Assembly: GCF_024169655.1 (NCBI RefSeq)
Contig: NZ_JALJWV010000001.1
Location: 5,624,001-5,688,000, forward strand
From: Pseudomonas marginalis
Lineage (GTDB): Bacteria > Pseudomonadota > Gammaproteobacteria > Pseudomonadales > Pseudomonadaceae
Length of the DNA: 64,000 nucleotides
Direction of reading: 5' to 3'
The position numbers were made by a program, and so were the translations under genes. Within the stretch, counting starts at the first letter, position 1. The number at the start of each line of letters is the position of its first letter. Of this stretch, positions 33,364 through 40,469 are shown one piece after another. The notes under the pieces are model-generated. The model was not told the DNA's origin and did not search any database. It saw only the letters and a list, made by a program, of their open reading frames with translations.

Positions 33364-34634
33364 CTACGCATACCCTCCAGTGAAATCTGGCCCGTAACGG
33401 CGGCAGTAATCAAAGCGGAGCGACGCTCCTTCAGCAAATCGATGGATTTTCTGATTTGCTCTCGGATAGGCGTTGACGTTACGGCATCAGTTGCAAGGAA
33501 AGCGACAATCTCTTCCTGTTCATCTCTTGGAGGCAGAGGAATCTGAATTTCCCCATATCGCGTAGGGCTCAAGTTCGCTTGGCCAATCGCGGGAATTGCA
33601 TTCTTACGGGCGAATTCCAAGAAAACCGAAGCATTCAATAGCGCCACCAAATATTGTGGAGTTACACGATGATTTACGCGAATACGCACTAGATAAGATG
33701 CAAAGGTCAACGGTTCTTCGGGAGCGAAATCCACAAGCCCGACTTTCGCTATCTGATCCAGACTGTTCGTGCGGTTGAAAAGAAGATCATCTTGCCGAAG
33801 CAACAAATGACTATCGACCTCGGTGATCATGCCAGCCTTTGTGACATCAATTCGGCCATCGACGATGCAGCTCATGCGCAACACCGCAACATCCCCTTCG
33901 TCGCGAATGCTCTCTGATAATCCATAGGCGCTGGAGGCCCAGGTTCGCTTAAGCTGACAAACCTCCCAATGTGAAGGTGTCTCGTCCAGCCATTTCAGGC
34001 CTGAGCGTTTGAGCGGGGCGTTGGGGTCGAGGCCGCAAGTGACGAGGCGACTAATAAGGCCGGATCGCTTGTCCTCCAACAGCGAAAGCATGCGTACTTT
34101 TTCAGCAATGAGTCCATCGATGCGAGTTGTTTCTCGGTCAAGATAGTCGGCAATAATGCATTGACTGGGCTGGCTAGGAAACGGCATTCGTACCGAACGT
34201 AGATCGTCAGCCGAAAGCTCCATAAATGTAGAGCCGCGCCCCAAAGCTTCCAAAGCAGGTCGCAAGTGAATCAACGCGTAGTAGTAAAAACGCTCTTCTA
34301 CACCACCTAGCTTGGCCAACAGGAAGCAACCCTGATTGCAGGTGGACGGCACAGAAAGAAGCGCAGTTTGTCCTATGGGCGCCCGCTTCGAGAGCACAAT
34401 CGCCCCCGGGTAAGCTAGGCTAACACCGCAGCTTTTGTAACCGTCCTCGGTGATTTGCCGCCTAGTTTCCCGGACATATCGATCAGAAAGTTTACCAAGA
34501 TCCTCTGGTGTAACCCAGTTGATGTCTCCATTCCAATACTCGTCTACGCCACTCGAAGGCGTTGCTCCCGACTTGGTTTCGAACAGAAATCGAAGACGAC
34601 GCGTTTCGTCGCCGGCGGGTATCGTGAGCGTCAC
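33360..34634 (-). CDS. hsdS: Type I restriction enzyme, specificity subunit
   Basis: 424 residues with two target-recognition domains in tandem (about 10-165 and 215-375), each followed by a helical spacer: RETTRIDGLIAEKVRMLSLLEDKRSGLIS after the first (given here in short form: ETTRIDGLIAEK) and IREQIRKSIDLLKERRSALI-like after the second. It sets the bipartite DNA sequence recognised by the M and R subunits. The start overlaps hsdM and the end overlaps ptuA, both by four bases. No inverted repeat or second partial hsdS is nearby, so shuffling of specificity is not evident. Confidence 0.94.
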   Translation of the reverse strand: MTLTIPAGDETRRLRFLFETKSGATPSSGVDEYWNGDINWVTPEDLGKLSDRYVRETRRQITEDGYKSCGVSLAYPGAIVLSKRAPIGQTALLSVPSTCNQGCFLLAKLGGVEERFYYYALIHLRPALEALGRGSTFMELSADDLRSVRMPFPSQPSQCIIADYLDRETTRIDGLIAEKVRMLSLLEDKRSGLISRLVTCGLDPNAPLKRSGLKWLDETPSHWEVCQLKRTWASSAYGLSESIRDEGDVAVLRMSCIVDGRIDVTKAGMITEVDSHLLLRQDDLLFNRTNSLDQIAKVGLVDFAPEEPLTFASYLVRIRVNHRVTPQYLVALLNASVFLEFARKNAIPAIGQANLSPTRYGEIQIPLPPRDEQEEIVAFLATDAVTSTPIREQIRKSIDLLKERRSALITAAVTGQISLEGMRR

Positions 34635-36763
34635 ACCGTTACCTCCCGCAGCAAGTCCAGAATCCGCTGTTCAACATTGGCAAGCTCAGCATCAATCTCG
34701 TGCAGCGGTCGCGGTGCACGGTATTGGAAAAACAAGCGATTGAAGTTGATTTCATAACCGACTTTGCCGATACCGCTGTCCTTTTCATCTGTCGTTTCTC
34801 GATCGACCCAGGCATCCGTCACATAAGGGCATACTTCGCGCAGCAAATAGCTCGCAATGTCTTCCTTAAGCGGAACGTTCTCGGAATCCTTCAACGCAGG
34901 ATCAGACTCATACTCGATGTACTTACCGCTGCCATCTGCGTAGAAACCAAGCAGGGTGTAGAGCACATCATTGTCGAGGCCAGAAGGTAAGAGCTGACCC
35001 GGAAATAGGGTTGAACGATCCAAAGGCTCAATCTTATGACGCTTTGCAATAACCGGGGCGGCCTCCGGATCCACTGTGGTGAAGCACTCGCGGAATATTT
35101 TTTTCTGTGCCGTGCCTTTCGCCCCTTTTGCCCAACCTTCGATGTTAGAGGGCAGAGTCTTAAAGATCTGTTGCACCTCCTCCCAAACGCTATTCCAGTC
35201 CATCTGCAGCTCGTAACTCAGCCCGTCTTCTACCAACTGGAGTGCGTCAAACAGCTCTGGGCAGATATTGAGGAAACGCTCGCGCGCGCCTTCGGTGATC
35301 TGGAAACACAGGCGTAATGGGCGATGAACACTGATGCGGCGATAACCAAAGTCGGTATTGTCAAATACACTACTGGTATTGCTGCTTTCTAATGCTCCGT
35401 GTTCACGGGTGACGGCATCAAGGGCTGCCTGGTCCATGTAGCGGCGTTTGTCGCCCAGGCTGCGTTTCATGGGTGTAAAGCGATCGCGGGCGTCGATGAG
35501 CTGAATTTTACCTTTTCGATGCGCGGCTTTGCGGTTCGTAACGATCCAAATAAAGGTGCCGATGCCAGTGTTGTAGAACATCTGCTCTGGTAAGGCTACG
35601 ACAGCTTCAAGCTGATCGCGCTCGATGATCCAACGGCGAATCTCGCTCTCACCACTGCCTGCACCACCGTTGAACAGCGGTGAGCCGTTGAAAACTACTG
35701 CGGCACGCGAGCCAGGCTTTTCACGGTTGTCGGGCTCGTAATCTTGGAACTTGCTCATCATGTATAGCAGGAACAACAGAGCACCATCGTTGATGCGCGG
35801 CAGCTTACCCTCGTAGCCGCGGAAGTTTGGCCAGTGGTCGATAATTTTCTTTTCTGCCTTCCAGTCCACGCCGAAAGGCGGATTGGCTAGCAAGTAGTCG
35901 AACTGGTGATCTGGGAACGGGTCCTCAGTGATAGTGTTTCCCAACGCGACTTGGCCGTCCTTATGGCCCTTGATAAGCAGATCGGAAGCTGCCACGGCAT
36001 ACGAGCGAGGGTTATAGTCCTGACCAAATACTTTTACGGTAGCTTGTTCGTTGTGCGCGCGAATCCAGTTCTGCGCTTCGGCAAGCATGCCACCGGTTCC
36101 ACAAGCGGGATCGCAGATAGTGACGATGACACCTTGCTGGGTGAGCACTTGAGTATCGGGCTCCAACAGCAGGTTTACCATGAGTTGGATCACTTCACGC
36201 GGGGTGAAGTGATCGCCAGCAGTTTCGTTTGCGGCTTCGTTGAAACGGCGGATGAGCTCTTCAAACACCAAGCCCATGGTGATGTTGTCCACTTTGCGAG
36301 GGTGCAGATCGATCTCAGCAAACTGGGTAACCACCTGATACAGACGGTTGGACTCTTCTAGCTTTTCGATCTCCTTGTCAAACTCGAAACGCTCGAAGAT
36401 CTTGCGGATATTCTCTGAAAAGCCATTTATATAGTCAGTCAGGTGGCGACCAATGTGGTCCGGGTCGCCCTTAAGCTTCTGAAAGTCCAGCGGGCTATGG
36501 TTGTGGAAGCCAAGAGGCTTACCGTCTTCATCCTTTGCTAGGTTGTTTAGGATCGCATCGATATTGACGATCTTCCTATCAACCAGCTCCGCGTGGCGTT
36601 TCAGCACCTCGCCTTTCGTTGGAGCTAATACTGCATCAAAGCGCCGCAGAACGGTCAGCGGTAGCATGACTCGCTCATACTGGGGGGGGCGATAGGGCCC
36701 GCGAAGAAGGTCCGCCACAGACCAGATGAAGTTGGAGAGCTGCTGAAAATTTTGAGGAGCCAT
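34631..36763 (-). CDS. hsdM: Type I restriction enzyme, M subunit (adenine methylase)
   Basis: 710 residues from the ATG at 36763 (MAPQNFQQLSN), which has AAGGAT just upstream; a GTG at 36796 would add 11 residues without a ribosome site. The N-terminal HsdM_N helical domain (about 5-150) has LLRGPYRPPQYERVMLP. The methylase domain has the SAM motif DPACGTGGMLAEAQ near 220 and catalytic LANPPFGV near 295. It is longer than classic HsdM (~500), with a C-terminal extension of about 200 residues, a form seen in a distinct type I subset. First gene of hsdM-hsdS-ptuA-ptuB-hsdR. Confidence 0.95.
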   Translation of the reverse strand: MAPQNFQQLSNFIWSVADLLRGPYRPPQYERVMLPLTVLRRFDAVLAPTKGEVLKRHAELVDRKIVNIDAILNNLAKDEDGKPLGFHNHSPLDFQKLKGDPDHIGRHLTDYINGFSENIRKIFERFEFDKEIEKLEESNRLYQVVTQFAEIDLHPRKVDNITMGLVFEELIRRFNEAANETAGDHFTPREVIQLMVNLLLEPDTQVLTQQGVIVTICDPACGTGGMLAEAQNWIRAHNEQATVKVFGQDYNPRSYAVAASDLLIKGHKDGQVALGNTITEDPFPDHQFDYLLANPPFGVDWKAEKKIIDHWPNFRGYEGKLPRINDGALLFLLYMMSKFQDYEPDNREKPGSRAAVVFNGSPLFNGGAGSGESEIRRWIIERDQLEAVVALPEQMFYNTGIGTFIWIVTNRKAAHRKGKIQLIDARDRFTPMKRSLGDKRRYMDQAALDAVTREHGALESSNTSSVFDNTDFGYRRISVHRPLRLCFQITEGARERFLNICPELFDALQLVEDGLSYELQMDWNSVWEEVQQIFKTLPSNIEGWAKGAKGTAQKKIFRECFTTVDPEAAPVIAKRHKIEPLDRSTLFPGQLLPSGLDNDVLYTLLGFYADGSGKYIEYESDPALKDSENVPLKEDIASYLLREVCPYVTDAWVDRETTDEKDSGIGKVGYEINFNRLFFQYRAPRPLHEIDAELANVEQRILDLLREVTV
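36682..36689 (-). repeat. Eight-base homopolymer run near the start of hsdM
   Basis: Eight G on the plus strand (C on the hsdM strand), in the conserved RPPQYE codons near residue 25. Shorter than the hsdR run, and in a conserved motif, so it is a weaker phase-variation candidate. Confidence 0.6.
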
Positions 36764-37016
36764 TACTATCCTTGCCGCTGAGATTATTTCAGCCACACTA
36801 GGTCAACGAGCCAAAGGCTTGCCTTAGGAGGGTGCCCCTTGCAGGTGGCATCTTGGCAAGCCAATTCATTGAGTGCATGGTACAACAGCGGTACACTGCA
36901 TAGCTCTGCCAGCTTTCACCAAATTACGCTAACCCTCTGTGATCTCGATACTTTCAGCTTGTTACAGCTTCGCTAAGCTATCCAAGACTTCGCTAGCTAT
37001 ACTGCATAACCAAGCA
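36764..37016. other. Intergenic region between hsdM and attR
   Basis: 253 bases, presumably holding the promoter of the defence operon. No gene or clear promoter is recognised. Short repeats of CTTCGCTA(A)GCTAT type occur at about 36966-36978 and 36986-37000, close to the attR core, and could be arm-type integrase sites. Confidence 0.4.
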
Positions 37017-37090
37017 ACTCATAATCCTTTGGTCCACGGTTCAAGTCCGTGTGGGCCCACCAACTCCAAAGCCGCGCATTGCGCGGCTTT
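37017..37090. repeat. attR: right copy of the 74-bp direct repeat
   Basis: Identical to 19784-19857: the 3' half of the CAT-anticodon tRNA with CCA and the terminator hairpin. It lacks the 5' half of the tRNA, so it is not a functional tRNA gene. Confidence 0.97.
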
Positions 37091-37136
37091 TGTGTGTCTG
37101 ACGCTGCCGCTTTAGCGAGCACATCCATCCACAGGC

Positions 37137-37256
37137 TCACTTCGCAAACAACTGCCCAATATCCCGGAACGCTTTGAACTCCAACGCACTGCCGCAGGGA
37201 TCAAACAAGAACAAAGTCGCCTGCTCCCCGATCTGGCCCTTGAACCGAATGTACCC
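37137..37256 (-). pseudogene. C-terminal remnant of a VOC/glyoxalase-like gene
   Basis: The last ~39 codons of a minus-strand frame read GYIRFKGQIGEQATLFLF, then DPCGSALEFKAF and end QLFAK. This is the typical C-terminus of vicinal-oxygen-chelate proteins (DPxGNALEFKxF). Upstream the frame loses any resemblance, and the rest of the gene (about 80 residues) is missing. It lies 47 bases from attR, so a deletion or insertion near the element probably truncated it. The family assignment is by motif. Confidence 0.65.
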
Positions 37257-37320
37257 GGCGATGAAAAGACGCCGCAAGCCTGTAACATATGCCCCCCATC
37301 CGTCCGCACCGGAGCTGCCC

Positions 37321-37767
37321 TTGCCTGTCCTCGATGAAATCGACCGCCAACTGATCGCCGCGCTGCAGATCAACGCCCGCGAGAGCGTGGCCATGCTCGC
37401 CAGGCAGTTGGGTATTGCGCGAACTACGGTGACGTCGCGCCTGGCACGCCTGGAGAAAACCCAGGTGATTACCGGTTATGGCGTGCGTCTCGGCCAGCGT
37501 GTGGTGGATGGCGGTTTGCAGGCGTATGTCGGTATCACCGTGCAGGCGCGTTCGGGTAAGGATGTGCTGCGCAGGCTCAGTGCGATGGCTCAGGTTCAGC
37601 AACTGTGCGCGGTGAGCGGCGAGTTCGATTACGTGGCATGGCTGCGCACCGATTCGCCGGAGCAGCTCGATCAATTGCTGGACCAGATCGGCAGCGTCGA
37701 TGGCGTGGAAAAAACCACCACGTCGATCATCCTCAGTAACAAACTTGATCGCAGACAACCAATCTGA
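37321..37767 (+). CDS. Lrp/AsnC family regulator
   Basis: 148 residues if it starts at the TTG at 37321 (PVLDEIDRQLI), which has GGAG seven bases upstream and gives the usual Lrp length; in-frame starts at 37261 or 37174 would run over the VOC remnant. The N-terminal helix-turn-helix (MLARQLGIARTTVTSRLARL) is followed by the RAM effector domain (AYVGITVQARSGKDVLRRL; CAVSGEFDYVAWL). It points towards davB, 144 bases downstream, so lysine-dependent control of davBA is a fair inference. Confidence 0.87.
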   Translation: MPVLDEIDRQLIAALQINARESVAMLARQLGIARTTVTSRLARLEKTQVITGYGVRLGQRVVDGGLQAYVGITVQARSGKDVLRRLSAMAQVQQLCAVSGEFDYVAWLRTDSPEQLDQLLDQIGSVDGVEKTTTSIILSNKLDRRQPI

Positions 37768-37911
37768 CCACCAACCTCGTCACTCTGACTAAAAACAATC
37801 CAATTCGACGACACTTTGCGTCTTATTTACGAACGCTACGCTCCCTAAACTGGCTGCCATCTTTTCCTATACTCAGCGGGCACGTCCCGCGAGCCGCTAG
37901 TAAGGTCAGCC

Positions 37912-39615
37912 ATGAGCATTCCGTCCAGCAGCATCAGCAAGACCAATCGCCACCCCGCCGACGGTAAGAAACCCATCACCATCTTCGGCCCGGATTTCCC
38001 GTTCGCGTTTGATGACTGGATCGAGCACCCCGCCGGTCTGGGCAGTATTCCGGCCGTCAACCACGGCGCCGAAGTGGCGATCGTCGGCGCCGGGATTGCC
38101 GGCCTGGTGGCCGCCTATGAGCTGATGAAGCTGGGCCTCAAGCCCGTGGTGTACGAGGCCTCGAAGATGGGCGGGCGCTTGCGCTCCCAGGCGTTTGAAG
38201 GCGCCGAAGGCATCATCGCCGAACTGGGCGGGATGCGTTTCCCGGTGTCGTCCACCGCGTTCTACCACTATGTCGACAAGCTCGGCCTGGACACCAAACC
38301 CTTCCCCAACCCGCTGACCCCGGCTTCCGGCAGCACGGTCATCGACCTGGAAGGCCAAACCCACTACGCACAAAAACTATCCGACCTGCCTGCGCTGTTC
38401 CAGGAAGTGGCTGACGCCTGGGCCGACGCCCTGGAAGCCGGCTCGCAGTTCGGCGATATCCAGCAAGCCATCCGCGACCGCGACGTACCACGCCTCAAAG
38501 CGCTGTGGAACAAACTCGTGCCGCTGTGGGACGACCGCACCTTCTACGACTTCGTCGCCACCTCCAAGGCCTTCGCCAAGTTGTCGTTCCATCACCGCGA
38601 AGTGTTCGGCCAGGTCGGCTTCGGCACTGGCGGCTGGGACTCGGACTTTCCCAACTCCATGCTGGAAATCTTCCGCGTGGTGATGACCAACTGCGACGAC
38701 CATCAACACCTGGTGGTCGGCGGCGTGGCACAGGTGCCCATGGGTATCTGGCGCCATGTGCCGGAGCGCTGCGCCCACTGGCCGGCGGGCACCAGCCTGA
38801 GTTCGTTGCACAGCGGCGCGCCACGGGCCGGGGTCAAGCGCATTGCCCACGCGGCCGGCGGCCGTTTCGCCGTGACCGACAACTACGGCGATACCCGCGA
38901 ATACGCCGCCGTGCTGACCACCTGCCAAAGCTGGCTGCTGACCACCCAGATCGAATGCGACGAAACCCTGTTCTCGCAAAAAATGTGGATGGCCCTGGAC
39001 CGCACCCGCTACATGCAATCGTCGAAGACCTTCGTGATGGTCGACCGCCCGTTCTGGAAAGACAAAGACCCGGAAACCGGCCGCGACCTGATGAGCATGA
39101 CCCTCACCGATCGCCTGACCCGTGGCACTTACCTGTTCGACAACGGCGACGACAAGCCGGGCGTGATCTGCCTGTCGTACTCGTGGATGAGCGATGCGCT
39201 GAAAATGCTCCCGCAGCCCATCGATAAACGCGTGAAGCTGGCCCTCGACGCGCTGAACAAAATCTACCCGAAGGTCGACATCAAGGCGCGCATCATCGGC
39301 GACCCGATCACCGTGTCCTGGGAAGCCGACCCGCATTTCCTCGGGGCTTTCAAAGGTGCATTGCCCGGTCACTATCGCTACAACCAGCGGATGTACGCGC
39401 ACTTCATGCAGAAGGACATGCCCGCCGAGCAACGTGGGATTTTTATCGCCGGCGATGACGTATCCTGGACACCTGCCTGGGTCGAAGGCGCCGTGCAAAC
39501 CTCGTTGAACGCCGTCTGGGGCATCATGACCCACTTCGGCGGCCACACTCACCCAGAGAACCCGGGGCCGGGTGATGTGTTCGATGAAATCGGGCCGATT
39601 GCCCTGGCCGATTAA
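37912..39615 (+). CDS. davB: L-lysine 2-monooxygenase
   Basis: 567 residues. A flavin amine oxidase fold: VAIVGAGIAGLVAAYEL near residue 55-71 binds FAD, then YEASKMGGRLRS and ELGGMRFPVS; the C-terminal GDDVSWTPAWVEGAVQTSL is the second FAD block. Long stretches agree with the Pseudomonas putida DavB I remember (FGPDFPFAFDDW; GFGTGGWDSDFPNSML). It turns L-lysine and oxygen into 5-aminopentanamide, CO2 and water. davA follows after 11 bases, so both steps to 5-aminovalerate are in one operon. Confidence 0.93.
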   Translation: MSIPSSSISKTNRHPADGKKPITIFGPDFPFAFDDWIEHPAGLGSIPAVNHGAEVAIVGAGIAGLVAAYELMKLGLKPVVYEASKMGGRLRSQAFEGAEGIIAELGGMRFPVSSTAFYHYVDKLGLDTKPFPNPLTPASGSTVIDLEGQTHYAQKLSDLPALFQEVADAWADALEAGSQFGDIQQAIRDRDVPRLKALWNKLVPLWDDRTFYDFVATSKAFAKLSFHHREVFGQVGFGTGGWDSDFPNSMLEIFRVVMTNCDDHQHLVVGGVAQVPMGIWRHVPERCAHWPAGTSLSSLHSGAPRAGVKRIAHAAGGRFAVTDNYGDTREYAAVLTTCQSWLLTTQIECDETLFSQKMWMALDRTRYMQSSKTFVMVDRPFWKDKDPETGRDLMSMTLTDRLTRGTYLFDNGDDKPGVICLSYSWMSDALKMLPQPIDKRVKLALDALNKIYPKVDIKARIIGDPITVSWEADPHFLGAFKGALPGHYRYNQRMYAHFMQKDMPAEQRGIFIAGDDVSWTPAWVEGAVQTSLNAVWGIMTHFGGHTHPENPGPGDVFDEIGPIALAD

Positions 39616-39626
39616 GGAGCCAAGCC

Positions 39627-40421
39627 ATGCGTGTCGCCCTGTACCAATGCCCACCGCTGCCGCTGGATGTGGCCGGCAACCTCAAGCGCCTGCACCGCCT
39701 CGTGCACGAGGCGTCCGGCGCCGACGTGCTGGTGCTGCCGGAGATGTTCCTCACCGGCTACAACATCGGCGCCGAAGCTGTCGGCGCATTGGCCGAAGCG
39801 CAGGATGGCGAGTCGGCGCAGACGATTGCCGAACTGGCGCAAAGTGCCGGGCTGGCGATCCTGTATGGCTACCCGGAACGCGCCGCAGACGGGCAGATCT
39901 ATAACGCCGTGCAGTTGATCGACGCGCATGGCCAGCGCCTGTGCAACTACCGCAAGACGCACCTGTTTGGCGACCTCGATCATTCGATGTTCAGTGCCGG
40001 GGGCGATGATTTTCCGCTGGTGGAACTCAACGGCTGGAAACTGGGCGTGCTGATCTGTTACGACCTGGAGTTCCCGGAAAACACCCGACGCCTGGCCCTG
40101 GCCGGCGCCAGTCTGATCCTGGTGCCCACCGCCAATATGGTGCCGTTCGACTTTGTCGCCGACGTCACCGTGCGGGCGCGGGCCTTTGAGAACCAGTGCT
40201 ACGTGGCCTATGCCAACTACTGCGGGCATGAAGGCGAGATTCAGTATTGCGGGCAAAGCAGCATCGCCGCACCGGATGGTCAACGAATCGCCCAGGCCGG
40301 CCTGGATGAAGCCTTGATCGTCGGCACGCTGGAACACCAATCGATTCTCGATGCCCGCACCGCCAACGACTACCTGCAAGACCGTCGCCCCGAACTCTAC
40401 GGCACGCTGCACAAGCCCTGA
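39627..40421 (+). CDS. davA: 5-aminopentanamidase
   Basis: 264 residues of the nitrilase superfamily. The catalytic triad is seen as Glu in VLPEMFLTGYN (near 41), Lys in YRKTHLFGD (near 110) and Cys in GVLICYDLEFPE (near 146). In the lysine pathway it hydrolyses 5-aminopentanamide to 5-aminovalerate and ammonia. AAGGAG precedes the ATG. The neighbouring davB makes the substrate; davT and davD are not in the window. Confidence 0.92.
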   Translation: MRVALYQCPPLPLDVAGNLKRLHRLVHEASGADVLVLPEMFLTGYNIGAEAVGALAEAQDGESAQTIAELAQSAGLAILYGYPERAADGQIYNAVQLIDAHGQRLCNYRKTHLFGDLDHSMFSAGGDDFPLVELNGWKLGVLICYDLEFPENTRRLALAGASLILVPTANMVPFDFVADVTVRARAFENQCYVAYANYCGHEGEIQYCGQSSIAAPDGQRIAQAGLDEALIVGTLEHQSILDARTANDYLQDRRPELYGTLHKP

Positions 40422-40469
40422 TCTGGAGGGTTTGCTAGCATAGGCACTTCCCTCGTATCGGAAGTGCCC

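Larger units (their letters stand above)
19784..37090. mobile_element. Integrative mobilizable element with defence cargo
   Basis: About 17.2 kb bounded by 74-bp perfect direct repeats in a tRNA gene, with a tyrosine integrase next to attL. Inside are replication (rep), mobilization (mobC and three nic-like sites), exclusion/transfer (eexN, virB6-like), a VbhA-like antitoxin and three defence systems (Mrr, type I restriction-modification, Septu). Gene content, lower GC in its left third and tRNA target all point to horizontal transfer. There is no relaxase, coupling protein or complete type IV secretion system, so it cannot be self-transmissible as it stands; a helper is needed. It is not a prophage: no capsid, terminase or tail gene is present. 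Confidence 0.93.

Noticed and set aside
33360..34634. Shuffling hsdS with inverted repeats
   Set aside because: Only one hsdS is present, no recombinase or partial copy lies next to it.
19784..37090. Prophage
   Set aside because: Integrase and replication gene would fit, but there is no capsid, terminase, portal, tail or lysis gene, while mobilization genes are present.
37017..37090. Second functional tRNA gene at attR
   Set aside because: Only the 3' half of the tRNA is present; the acceptor 5' strand and D-arm are missing.
38377..39654. Minus-strand frame of 425 codons opposite davB
   Set aside because: Shadow of a well-identified gene; no motif and no ribosome site.
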